A stretch of 64,000 nucleotides of DNA, taken from the NCBI GenBank assembly GCA_040388605.1, contig JAZKBN010000051.1, forward strand, positions 1 to 64,000. The letters are read 5' to 3'. The notes under the pieces were generated by a model. That model had not been told where the DNA came from and searched no databases. It was given only the letters and a program-made list of their open reading frames with translations. Below, one piece after another: positions 35,883-46,400 of this stretch (the stretch's first letter is position 1; each line of letters opens with the position of its first letter). The position numbers and the translations under genes are program-made. This stretch comes from JAZKBN01 sp040388605. GTDB lineage: Bacteria; Bacteroidota; Bacteroidia; Cytophagales; Flexibacteraceae.

Positions 35883-36641
35883 TTACACCTCCTGCAATAC
35901 CTGCTCTGCCGTTGGGGCTTTCAGCAGGAAGTTATTAAAGCCTTCATCCACTATAATTTGCAATTGTTGGGCGGCGGCCAGCTCCAATATGGCCAGGAAG
36001 TTAAATACAAGGGCAATCTTATCGGGGCAGAAGCTGAGCACTTCGGTAAAGCTCAGGCTTTTACCAAAACCGATTTTTAACAGAATCCATTCTTTTTGCA
36101 CCTCCATGGTATAAGGGTACTGCTGCACGGTATGCCGTGGCCGGGCCTGCTCCTCCTCGAAACGGCGCATGGCTTTGGCGTATATTTTCAGCAGTCGGTA
36201 GAGGTCAAGGCTTTGCAGGTCGAAGTCTTCGCCGGTTCTTTTGGCGAGATCGCTTAATTCAGCATTCAGGTTGCCGCGTTCGTAACGGGCGAGTCCATCT
36301 GTTTCAAGATTGCTGAGCTCGGCGGCCACAATCTTGAATTTCTTGTATTCAAGCAGGTGCTGTACCAATTCCTGCCGGGGGTCAATCTCGTTGCCTGCCT
36401 TATCTGTCTCCGGACGAGGAAGCAGCATTTTGGCCTTGATGCGCATAAGCGTTGCTGCCACCCAAATGAACTCCCCGGCCAGCTCCATATTCATGCGTTC
36501 CAGGTGATGCAGGTATTCCAAAAAATCGGAGGTGATGCGGGTTATGGGAATATCGTAAATATCGAGCTCATCGCGCTCAATAAAAAACAGCAGCAAATCA
36601 AAAGGGCCCTGGAAGAGGGGCAGCTTTATTTCAAAACTCAT
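35883..36641 (-). CDS. scpA: Segregation and condensation protein A (kleisin)
   Basis: A 252-residue kleisin that bridges the SMC head domains and ScpB in the chromosome condensation complex. The N-terminus matches the family closely: FEIKLPLFQGPFDLLLFFIERDELDIYDIPI, then the LEYLHHLERMNMELAGEFIWVAATLMRIKAKMLLPR motif (helix that contacts SMC). The C-terminal winged-helix part includes SFTEVLSFCPDKIALVFNFLAILELAAAQQ. ATG at 36641. SMC and ScpB are not in the window. It lies next to the AT-rich three-gene cassette but has ordinary composition and is not part of it. Confidence 0.95.
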   Translation of the reverse strand: MSFEIKLPLFQGPFDLLLFFIERDELDIYDIPITRITSDFLEYLHHLERMNMELAGEFIWVAATLMRIKAKMLLPRPETDKAGNEIDPRQELVQHLLEYKKFKIVAAELSNLETDGLARYERGNLNAELSDLAKRTGEDFDLQSLDLYRLLKIYAKAMRRFEEEQARPRHTVQQYPYTMEVQKEWILLKIGFGKSLSFTEVLSFCPDKIALVFNFLAILELAAAQQLQIIVDEGFNNFLLKAPTAEQVLQEV

Positions 36642-36769
36642 ACAGAATGTGCTTCAGGGAATCTGCCCGGGCGGGTTGAACAGGGGCGGAAGGTATAGGC
36701 ACGCAATTTACGGAAAAACGGAAAGGGAATGGGTATGATGGGTAAATACAAAAGGCTATTTGTTATTTA

Positions 36770-37594
36770 TTAGGGGTAGAGCTTTTCTAACTCTTTGGTA
36801 ATTAGGTCGGCTTCGTAGTCATTAGTAGCCGTGGTTTGTACTAAGTAGGATAAGCCGGCATCAGTTCGATATAAAACCAAATGTGCATAATAAAAACCAT
36901 CTCCTTTTGCCCTATGTCGGTTTACGAATTTACTACAGTTGGGTTTAAATTGTGCGCTTCTTATAGTTTTCACATAAGGGCAATGTTTTAAAATTGATTC
37001 ATTAAGCCTAAGTACGTCAGTTCCATGGTCGTCTCTGTAATTAATATCTTTTAGTTCAGGAGGTATATCAGTAACCGGCAAATTATATGGAGCCATCCTG
37101 CGTAAAAATGTACTATGAAACGCAACATGCTGTTCACTATAAATGTTTCTGATTGTTACATCCTCTGCCTCAAGTGTACCTGTTGAATAAAGCGCAGTAA
37201 GTTCAGCGTTTTCCCAATCTTGGTTACTAATGCTGATTAGAGGAAAGTTGAAAACGTGGGCCAATAAACCACATTTTGATTCGATATTAATAGAAGGAAA
37301 GCGAATTACGCCGGTTACGTACCCTTCTAACATTTCGTCCTCTTCTTCAAGGCTTAGCTGAGGTTCGCCAACAATTAAACGCAGTGCGCTGTCTCTTTTT
37401 ACCCCCTTCTTACAATTATTTAAAATAGATGCTCGCAATTGGCTTAGTTCTTCCTCAGGAACACAGACAATTTTTTTTAGCTCAGGTTGAACTTCTTTCG
37501 CTTTTTCAAACAAAAGCAATAGTTTATCAATTGTTTCGCAGGTATTGGTTTGCTCAACAGAGTGCGAGTTTAAAATTAGACCCAGAAAGTTCAT
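36770..37594 (-). CDS. Unknown protein, third gene of the DUF262/AAA cassette
   Basis: A 274-residue soluble protein; no signal peptide, membrane segment or motif that I recognise. Visible features are a helical N-terminus with NTCETIDKLLLLFEKAKEVQ, an acidic stretch LSLEEEDEMLEGYV, and a C-terminal part with KTIRSAQFKPNCSKFVNRHR and YYAHLVLYRTDAGLSYLVQT. Its ATG overlaps the TAA of the AAA gene by one base (TAATG), so translation is coupled. The base composition is AT-rich like the rest of the cassette. By position it may be an effector or a sensor for the ATPase, but no catalytic motif supports a choice. Confidence 0.8.
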   Translation of the reverse strand: MNFLGLILNSHSVEQTNTCETIDKLLLLFEKAKEVQPELKKIVCVPEEELSQLRASILNNCKKGVKRDSALRLIVGEPQLSLEEEDEMLEGYVTGVIRFPSINIESKCGLLAHVFNFPLISISNQDWENAELTALYSTGTLEAEDVTIRNIYSEQHVAFHSTFLRRMAPYNLPVTDIPPELKDINYRDDHGTDVLRLNESILKHCPYVKTIRSAQFKPNCSKFVNRHRAKGDGFYYAHLVLYRTDAGLSYLVQTTATNDYEADLITKELEKLYP

Positions 37595-38733
37595 TATATC
37601 AGGTTCAATAATTGGTTATCCCATTCATCTAAAAAATCATTCGGGTAATCGCTTAACTCCCCATTTCTGTCAATTCGTATTTCAGTTATCTCTAAGGCCC
37701 CTGTTGTCGATTGCCCAAAAAAATGCAGGGTTACATCGTCAGGATTCAAAATGCCGTTTTTTACAGCCACCCTGATTCCATTGATTACATGATCGCTGTG
37801 CGTTTCTATAAACAGCTGCTGATCTGAGGCCGCTGCTTTTGCCAAAAGACCTCCCATTATTGACTGGCCTCGAGGATGAAGGTGTGATTCCGGGTTTTCA
37901 ATAATTTGTACTTGGCCAGCCTTCGCACCGAGAAGCGAGGTGATAACCGGTAAAGAGAAAGTAAGCCCGAAACCTGTATTCTGCGGTTTAATTGTATCGT
38001 AAATGGTTCCTTCAGCCCGATACACGTCATAGTTTAATGAAACACGTTCACCTTGATAATCAACTCTTACCTTCATATTATTTCCAAGCAAGCTCATATA
38101 AGCGGAGACTTGGTCAAGCAGCTGCTCACTATCGGCCTTTTCAATACGCATTTTCTCGGCTACCCGATGTTTACCGTGCATAAGTAAAAACTGAGCAGCA
38201 TAATCACCCGTTTCACCCAGTTGCCTTTTTGACTCAACTATTGAGGTGTCAGAAGAAAACAAATCGTCAGGTGAGATTCTATGGGCTTTAAGATATTGAA
38301 AACTGTCTTGTAACAAGTTTAATTTAAAGGGTACCTCCGGCTTATCGAATGTAATATAGGCTCCTAAACTATCTTTTTGTGCGAGATAAGGTATTACGAT
38401 ATTCATGTTCCCTTTGTCTGTCTCTATGAAAATTTCAATCTTTTCATCAATATCCTTACTCCATTTAGTATATACGTTTTGGCTTTGGCCTAATGTACAA
38501 AGAGAACCTTTTACAAAATAGTTAAACCGTAAATGATATTCAATACCGTTTAATGTACCTTTTCCAATACTCAAATCCCGATATTCTAAAGACTGCCTCA
38601 AACACAAAAGAGCTTGAATAGTGCTGGATTTACCCATACCGTTTTTTCCTAAAAACAGGTTGAGTTTACCAATTCTAAAGCGATGGTTATAAATTGATTT
38701 GAAGTTTCTTAATGAAAATCCGGTTAGTATCAT
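37594..38733 (-). CDS. AAA ATPase, DUF3696/RecF-OLD-like
   Basis: A 379-residue ABC/SMC-like ATPase. It begins ILTGFSLRNFKSIYNHRF, the typical 'core-lobe' start, with Walker A GKNGMGKSS at residues 29-37. The middle is a variable lid (about 80-220). Near the end come the Walker B region VQIIENPESHLHPRGQ (about 275-290) and the His-switch FIETHSDHVING (His312), followed by the DUF3696-type tail DDVTLHFFGQ... . There is no TOPRIM nuclease domain, so it is not a complete OLD protein. It lies 7 bases after the DUF262 gene and overlaps the next gene by one base. ATPases of this class are frequent in anti-phage systems; the present role is inferred from that and the context. Confidence 0.88.
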   Translation of the reverse strand: MILTGFSLRNFKSIYNHRFRIGKLNLFLGKNGMGKSSTIQALLCLRQSLEYRDLSIGKGTLNGIEYHLRFNYFVKGSLCTLGQSQNVYTKWSKDIDEKIEIFIETDKGNMNIVIPYLAQKDSLGAYITFDKPEVPFKLNLLQDSFQYLKAHRISPDDLFSSDTSIVESKRQLGETGDYAAQFLLMHGKHRVAEKMRIEKADSEQLLDQVSAYMSLLGNNMKVRVDYQGERVSLNYDVYRAEGTIYDTIKPQNTGFGLTFSLPVITSLLGAKAGQVQIIENPESHLHPRGQSIMGGLLAKAAASDQQLFIETHSDHVINGIRVAVKNGILNPDDVTLHFFGQSTTGALEITEIRIDRNGELSDYPNDFLDEWDNQLLNLI

Positions 38734-38740
38734 GACGATA

Positions 38741-40210
38741 TTATAAGACAGAATTAAATATATTTTGAATTTGGGTGTGCCGCTCTAATACACGTCGCGT
38801 ATCGCCGGTTCCGACAGAGAATGAGTCATAAAAGTATGCGGCTTCCATTTTTTCTGCAAACGCGGTTCTTATTTCAGATTGCTTTAATATAAAAACTTTG
38901 CAGTCAGCGTCAGATTTTTGAGCTAAAAATGATGACAAGACCTCAAAAAGTGCCTTGTTTATAGGTTTCCTTCTTGCTTCGAACCAAAATGAAGTTTGCT
39001 TTCTAAAGCAATACCTACCAAATATTGCAAAGCATGTATCCATAGCTTTTTTGAAATCATTTTTAATCCTACTATCATACTCTACATCATTAGCAAGATT
39101 CTGTTTTAAAATTCCAAGGGCTTGGTTTATATAGCCATCTAAATCGGCTTTAAAGCCTTTTTTCCCGTAGTTGCTATATGGAATAATATAAAAGGCAATG
39201 AATCTTACAACAAAATCGCGATCTTCCATTCGGGAGTCAGATATTGAATAGTCAGTTGCTATTCTAAAAGCTTTATTTTCAGCCAGTTCCTTTAACAACA
39301 CTGAAACCGGACCTTGGTTTAAAGCATGTCTGATTTCAGCCGCAGATAAAACCAATCCGCCGGTATTTATACGCTTAAATAAGTTAAACTTAACTTCATC
39401 AGGGGTACCTTTCTGAATTTGATACGTAGTAATTGTTGTTTCCTCGATTCTTCGCTGAAAGTCTCTTGGGAGATCGCTGAATTTTTTGCCATTAAAATCG
39501 AATGGGGCTTCCGTTAAAAATTCTAAACCCCTAAGCACTAATTTTTCATCTGCTACAAAGTTCTTAATAGTTGAAATTCTCTGCAAGCCATCTATAACCA
39601 ACCATTTGGCATCATTGGATATATCGAAATAAAAAGCAGGTAACGGAAATTTTACCAGAATCGATTCAATAAGTCTTGATTGACGTATATCGTCCCAAAG
39701 GTTTTGCCCGCGCTGAAATGCAGTATCTAAGTCTATTTCTTTTTGTTTAAGCCTGCTAATAATATTTGACAGCACCATTGTGCTTGTGGCAATATTTACA
39801 CTCCCAACATCAAAGGGGGTAATTGGTTCCTTAATGCCTTGATAAAGAACGTCTGCTTCAGTTTCAAGCTCTACACCGGTATTTCTTTCGCTACTGTCAT
39901 TTAACTTACGGACCAATGAATACCAATCTGCCTCATTGTAGCCTATGAAATTTTGTTCATTTCCGGTAAAATAGAGATTCAATGATAGAATCCTGTACTG
40001 CAATTCGGCGGCATTGTAATCAATAAAACCTTTAACAGAAGCCTGGAAAAGCCAGTGTGCATAATCCTCAGCTTGAATATTGTTTTCAATATTCAAATAG
40101 TTAAAGGCTTCAACGATGTCAATAGGAATATTGGGAGTTTTGGATTTGTGATACTCACTAATGGTGTGGTAGTTATCCTGTAATATCCCTGTTGTTACAG
40201 CTGTATCCAT
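38741..40210 (-). CDS. DUF262 domain protein, first gene of the cassette
   Basis: A 489-residue protein. An N-terminal extension of about 150 residues (helical, no known motif) precedes the DUF262/ParB-like core: AFQRGQNLWDDIRQSRLIES (QRG at 166-168), LVKFPLPAFYF and VIDGLQRISTIKNFV (DGLQR at 207-211), the hallmark of the GmrS-type nucleotide-processing fold. No HNH (DUF1524) nuclease motif is seen at the C-terminus, which sets it apart from GmrSD. The frame extends ten codons further to a TTG (40240); the ATG at 40210 is preferred. It is followed 7 bases later by the AAA gene. In other systems this fold cleaves or senses modified DNA using NTP; here that is inference. Confidence 0.88.
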   Translation of the reverse strand: MDTAVTTGILQDNYHTISEYHKSKTPNIPIDIVEAFNYLNIENNIQAEDYAHWLFQASVKGFIDYNAAELQYRILSLNLYFTGNEQNFIGYNEADWYSLVRKLNDSSERNTGVELETEADVLYQGIKEPITPFDVGSVNIATSTMVLSNIISRLKQKEIDLDTAFQRGQNLWDDIRQSRLIESILVKFPLPAFYFDISNDAKWLVIDGLQRISTIKNFVADEKLVLRGLEFLTEAPFDFNGKKFSDLPRDFQRRIEETTITTYQIQKGTPDEVKFNLFKRINTGGLVLSAAEIRHALNQGPVSVLLKELAENKAFRIATDYSISDSRMEDRDFVVRFIAFYIIPYSNYGKKGFKADLDGYINQALGILKQNLANDVEYDSRIKNDFKKAMDTCFAIFGRYCFRKQTSFWFEARRKPINKALFEVLSSFLAQKSDADCKVFILKQSEIRTAFAEKMEAAYFYDSFSVGTGDTRRVLERHTQIQNIFNSVL

Positions 40211-40460
40211 AGCAGAATTTACTTCATAGCAGAAGTACAATAGTCAGTTTGAAAAATTCAACGATTTGCGAAAGTTCTTTTTCTTCATTTTCAGCAACAA
40301 GGTACGCAAAAACCTTAATATGGAGTATGCAGCAGCTTGTTTCGGTTGATTTATTGGCGTTTTTTTAGATATATGCAAGGATATTTGATTACCACTAACC
40401 ACATACAATCCTTCAAATACTTCCTCGACTTCTGCAATCAGTTAAGGAGCCAAATTACCC

Positions 40461-43400
40461 CTACTGCAACGTAAACCTCATCTGCACCCCGAACTTGGTT
40501 TGGCTGCGTTTGTAGCTGGTGCTCACCTTGGGGGTGTCTACGGTATATTCCAGGTAGGCCTGTATGTTCAGGCTCTTGTTAACCACGTAATTGGCGGTCG
40601 GCTTAATTTGCACGTTTTGCTGACCTTGTGTTACCACACCCGGCTCAAGCAGCTTATGCTGCACGGTGCGGGTATCACGAATCATGATATCGCAGCGCAT
40701 GGTTACCTCATTTTTAAGCGTCACAGTACGACCTTTTACCTTAAAGGGCAGGTTCATGCCTGATTTTTGGTAACCTACCCCGAATGTAATATCCCAGCTG
40801 TTGAGCTCGGCCATTTGGGCGTTTGTGGTGTTCATGTTTATGCTGCGCTCCTTATTGTAATCAAGCTTCAGTGTTATTTTGTTCTTGGTACGCATGTTTA
40901 TACCCACCAGCGGCGCAAATTTTTCCGATATGGTTACGCTGTTGATTATATACGTAGGCACCCAAACCGTTGTTCCGCCCGATGTATCGGTTAAAGAGGG
41001 CAGGGTATTGCTGCTGGGGCTGTTGGCCAAACCAAGGCTTTGTCCGTAAGCCAATGAGCTGGTATAAGAGCTTACTGTGTAAGCGCCGGTATAGGCATGG
41101 GTAAGGCTTATGCTGCTGAACTTATCGGCCAGGAAAGGAATGCGGGTAAGGCCGGCATAATCTATTCGCCAGTTGGGCAGGGGAACGCGCGGGAAGCTGT
41201 TGAGCTTGGTCTTGTGCGCATCTTCACCGGTATAGGCAGCCAGTAAAGAGGGCAGCAATACATCCTGTGAAACGCGGGTAAAAGGCACGGTAGGGTCTTT
41301 GAGGATGTTGGGGTTCTCTCCCGGGTTCATCAGCCTGCCGGCAATAATATCCAGGTTTTTCTCAAAGGCGCGGTATGCTTCATCGTTATAGCTTTTATCT
41401 GCGGTGCCGAAGGCAGTGGGGGCAAATATATAGCTTACGGTATAGCTGCCGGTCTGTGTCGGGTTCAGCCTGTGGAATTCATACAGGCCTTCGTTGAGAG
41501 AATCTACATTCCGGAAAGTTTCCTGGTAGCCCGATGTGGTTGTTTTCTTGGCATCGAGCTGGATTCGGAAATCGCGCACGGGCTCTATGCTTACCCGGCC
41601 CGTGAGGTTAATGGTCTTGGTTTGGGCAAAGTTCTGGTTTTGCAGGGTGCTGCTGCCGAGCCACTTGTATTTTTCTGCCGTGTCTTTTATAGAAGGACTT
41701 TGGTCACCGGTAATGAACTTCCAGCCCGGGGCCGCAAAATCATTGCTGTTGCCAAAGAAGCTCGGGCTGGGGCGGAAGCCCGGCAAAATGGTATTTTCCG
41801 TTTCAGAATAAGAAGCATTGGCCGAGCGTATCGACATCAGCAAACGTGCAAAGCCCTTAATCAGCTTATATTCTCTTGGCTTTTTAACGGTATCGGCTTT
41901 AGCGCCGGGGCCCATGGCTTTGGGACCGGTTTTTCCTTTTCCGTCTTTACCGTCTTTGGCGCCGGGCTTGGTTGCGGCGGGTTTGGGCGGCGGGTTATTT
42001 ATCTTGGCCAGCCAGGGAATTTTGTTGTAGAAGCGCACCAGGTCGGCTTTGGCGTTTATGCTGCGCTCGCGGCTGTTTTGTATGGTATTGCCCAATGTAT
42101 CCTGCAATGCCTGCGGCGACGCTGTCCAGATATAGCCTACGTTATAACGGGCATCTGCGCCCAGCCAATCGGTAAGCGGGGTTTTATCTATGGGCAGCTT
42201 ATAGCTCGCCGACATGGTTTGGTTAAAGCTCTTGGTTCTGCCCAGCTTTTTCAGGTTGTTAACAATGGTATCCTGCTGGTCTTTGCTGCTCACGTCGCCC
42301 CGGGGCTCATCTATAATGGCCGATACAGTGGCCGTATAATCAAGGGTGAGGCTCTTGGCCGGTGAGTAGCGCGCGCCGTAAACCCGGGTCATCATAAATG
42401 ATTTTTCGAAGGTCGGCAGAATGGTGTTCGTGGTGGCGAAAACATCGGAGCTGCGGAGCTGGGTACGGGTAAAGCTGCGGTCAAGATCAACGCGGGCGTT
42501 TAAAGTGCTGGGCAGGAAGCCCACATTGAAATCGGTAATGAGCTTGAACCATGGGCTCTTGAACATTTTCTTGAACGGCTCCACATTGCCCCCGCTGGTG
42601 CTGTAAGTATAAGCGGCTGCGTACTTCCAGGTGCGCATGCGGTAATCCTGCAGGTTCACATTGGTTCGGTGCAGCTCAGAGTAGCTGTAGGTCAGGCTTA
42701 TGTTGCTTATATCCCAGGGGAAAGATATGCCTGTTCCCGTCTTGGTTTTCTGCACATTGGTGAAGCTGATGTTCTTGCGCGTGGTTTTATCCTGCACAAT
42801 TTTCTTGTAGAACTCCCTGACTTTAGCATCCTGAATACTGCCGAGGGTTTTCTCAAGCTCTATATCGGGGTTAAGCGGGTCGTATTTGGGGTCGGTAAAG
42901 TTTTGCTCGAAGCTGGCGTACATGGGCAGCTTTAAGCCAATGCTCTTCGGTAAAAACTTATCGAGGGCCAAATTGGTGCTCAGGTTATAGCTGTAAACCC
43001 AGTTACGCGCCCTTTCGCTGATGCGCTGCTCTATGCCGCCGAAACCTACTGAAGTATATTGGCCGGTGGCATTAAAGGTACCCAGGTCGGCGAGCTTAAT
43101 GGCAAGGGTGCCGGTGGTGGCCCAGCCTGCGTTCATGAGGAAATCTGTAACACGCATTTCATCGAACCAAACGCAGAGGTTTTTAGGCCTGCTGCCTGCA
43201 CCGGGGGCGCAGCGCACACCCAGCATGGCTATGGTGGCGGTGTTCAAATCAGGGTTACCTTTTACGCTCACAATCATGCGCTTGCTTTCGCCTGCTCCTG
43301 TGCGGGAGTATATAGCGTTCTGCGATATGCGGTTTACGTTACGTTCCACCTTAAGGCTGTAAAGCTCGGCGAGCAAAACGTTTATCTCGTTTTCGGCCTT

Positions 43401-46400
43401 CCAGATTTGGTCCTGCGCGGTGGTGCCTAAAGCGGTAAGCTTCAGGGGAACTTCCACTTCGTAATAGTTATCGGTATAATCGGTACCTATACGAATGAAG
43501 GCATTTACATCTTCATCCTTGGTATTGGGGTCGTGGGTGCTGGCGCTTACCCAAAGGCGCAGGCGCTGGTAGTTCAGGAAGTCTACCTTCAGGGTTTTGA
43601 AAACGGCCTGTGCGCTGTTGGGGCGCAGGCGTTCCACGCACATGCTCAGGCTTTGCTCGTTCAGCTGGCGGTTTATGCCCGATGTAATATCACGGTCACG
43701 GGGCAGGCCGGGGGGCACCACATAAGCCACCTTGCCATCGCCGCGGCTGCCGTTTTCTTCAATGTTTACGGTACCCACGGTTACGGCCGCATCGTGCTCA
43801 TCGTTAGTATAGGGGCCCGAAGGCGGCAGGGGCTTGTCATATGGCCTCCAGGTGCTGCCCACTGTGCGCAATTGCACCATACGTACAGATACCGGTACCT
43901 TAAAGCCGGTTAAGAACATGCGCATAAAACGTATGCTCCTGAAATCTGTTATATCGCCTTCCTTACCGGCATAGTTCGGGTGCGACAAATCGCGGAAGGG
44001 TACGCGGAACAGGTACCAGCCCACATCTTTACCGGTTGCTTTCTGGTAATCAACAATATAGTTGCGGCCCACCTGGAAAGAGTTGGGGTCAATATCTACC
44101 CGGTATTTGTAATAGTTGTTGTTGGGGGTTACGGTATTGTCGCGGTTAATGTCTTCGTTATCGGGCTCGTTGGTGCTGCTGGCGGTGTATGAGCCGCCGG
44201 TGTTCACAGGCGAGTTGCCCTCCATATCGTTAAAATGCTTGTAGCGTTCAAGCACCTTGGCATTGGTTGCCCCGTCGTAACGGCTGTCGAGGTAATGGCG
44301 GAAGTCATCGCCGGCCGGGTCGGCAAGCAGTTTGTCTTTAATATCCTGGGTAATGCCGCTGCCCTGTATGGCTGCTATGTAATCGGCGTGGTATTCTTCT
44401 TCCTGGTGGTTATCAATACCGTCAAGGCCAATATCCTGCAGGGTACGGCGGTTGCCTTCGTTATCGAAAGAGTTGGAAATAGGGGGCTGGTTGGCCGTGC
44501 GGCCCCAAACGGTATTTTCAAGACCGGTTGTTGAGCCGTCGGCGGGAATGGTGTTTTCGGCTTCGTGCTTGCTGTCTTCCAGAACATCTTCGCTCACGCT
44601 GCCGAGGTTGATATACATTTTACCTGTACGCAGGGTGCCGGTGCTGTTACCGCCCACATCTTCATCATGGAAGGGGTCCATCATCCAGAATTCAATGTAC
44701 TCTGTATTGGCGGCATCAAAATCACCGTTGGTGCCGAAGCTGTGGGTGATGCCGGCCCAGTTGTTTTCAGGGGTCCTGAGCGTACCGTCGGCATTATAGG
44801 CGGTGGTAAAATTATAGGGGCCGCGCTCCGACGGGTAAAAGTTAAGGTCTAATACAGGCTGCGGGGTAACAATGGCCCCGGGCTGCCTGTTCGGGAAAAC
44901 TTCCTGCGGCAATACGGCCCTTACGTAATTGGCCTTCATGTCGTCGTTGGTAATGTTCTTGGGCCTCAGGCTGCCGTTGGTGCTGAAAAAGAGGTTGTCC
45001 ATGTTGAACCAGGCCAGGCGGGCACGGCGGAAGTTGGTGCTCAGCTTGCTGCTGCCGGGCATGCCATAGCCAAGCGGCACCGATGCAAATTTCCACATGG
45101 TGGTGGCATAGGTTAGATCGGTAAGGGTGGGTGCGCCCTCGAAATCATCTATATAGCTTATGCCTTTGCCCGATGCATCAACAAAGGTGCTGGTGCCGGG
45201 TATTAACTGGGCATACTCTCCCTGGAAGGTAACCATGCTGGGCTCCTTGGTTTGCAGGAAGGGAAGGGCATCCACAATTTTGGTAATCAGGCGGCTTTCC
45301 TTTTTAACGTTTACATCTATTCCGTAAAGCACATTGCTGGCCGGCTCCTCACCCACCGAAACACGGCGAATAAGCGGGCGTTCGTTGAGGTAAAGCAGGC
45401 TGCCGCCTATGTTAATATCAGGGTTAACGGCATAATCCATACGGGTGCCGAAAAAGCTGCGTTGCTGGAAGCTGAAAAGATCTGCCTTTTCGTACTTGAA
45501 TGTAATTTCCTGTCCGCCTGCGAGTATGGTGGGGTTTACGGTAACCTTGCCCTGGGTATAGTCTACGGTATAATCGGTACCCTCGGTAAGCAGGGTAAGG
45601 CCGGCATATACCTTTACCGAGCCCGGGCTCAGGTTGAGCGCATTCAGGCTAACCGATGAGCCGGCCGTGCTCTGCACCGAACCCATGATGTAATACTTGT
45701 TTTTATTCGCGTACTGCTTGGCCAGCGCCTTCGTGGTTCGGTAGAGCTCGTTAAAAACGTAGTGGTCTACATATACCGCTTCATCGGCATCGAACTTGCT
45801 TTGCAGGAATTTGCCGAAGGGCTCAAGCACCGGGAAAATAAGCAGGCCCTTGGTTGCGTCTATGGTAACCTTGTCAATAAAGTCATACTGGCCGTCGGCA
45901 ATTAATTCGTTGGCGGGGTTCAGGCGGTCTGCGTTCAGGAGCTGGGTAAGCTGGCGGTTGGCCACGCGGCGACCCTGGCGAAGCGCCGGGTTATCTACCC
46001 CTGTGCTGTCGTCGCGGTAAATAATACGCATCAGGAAACCGTCTCGCTGAATACCGCTGCTGCCCAGGCTGTACACGTTCTTCATTTGCAGGTCCCACAT
46101 GGGCAGGCTCACGTTATTGGTGGTGCTGCGCAGCATTTTTACAATCACCTTGCCGGTATCGGCCACATTGGCGGCTGCCCCGGTGGGCTGACCAACAGTA
46201 TAAACGCGGCCATTATAGGTATATTCGTAAGCTACGCCCACAATATCGTCCTGGTTAACCAGGGGGCTCACCAGGCTTATATAGCCCAGTTGCGGGTGGA
46301 AGGTAAAGTCACGATCTGTCAGCTTGCGGGCGCCGGGCAACATTTCGTAATCGGTACCGCCTTTGAGCAGGTATTCAGGGGCGGTTTTCAGTCGCTCGTC

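Noticed and set aside
36642..40460. Integrase, attachment sites or terminal repeats around the DUF262/AAA cassette
   Set aside because: I looked at both flanks and found no repeats, tRNA gene or recombinase, so no mobile element is claimed despite the AT-rich composition.
41472..42365. 297-codon open frame antisense to sprA
   Set aside because: Shadow; sequence lacks any fold-like pattern.
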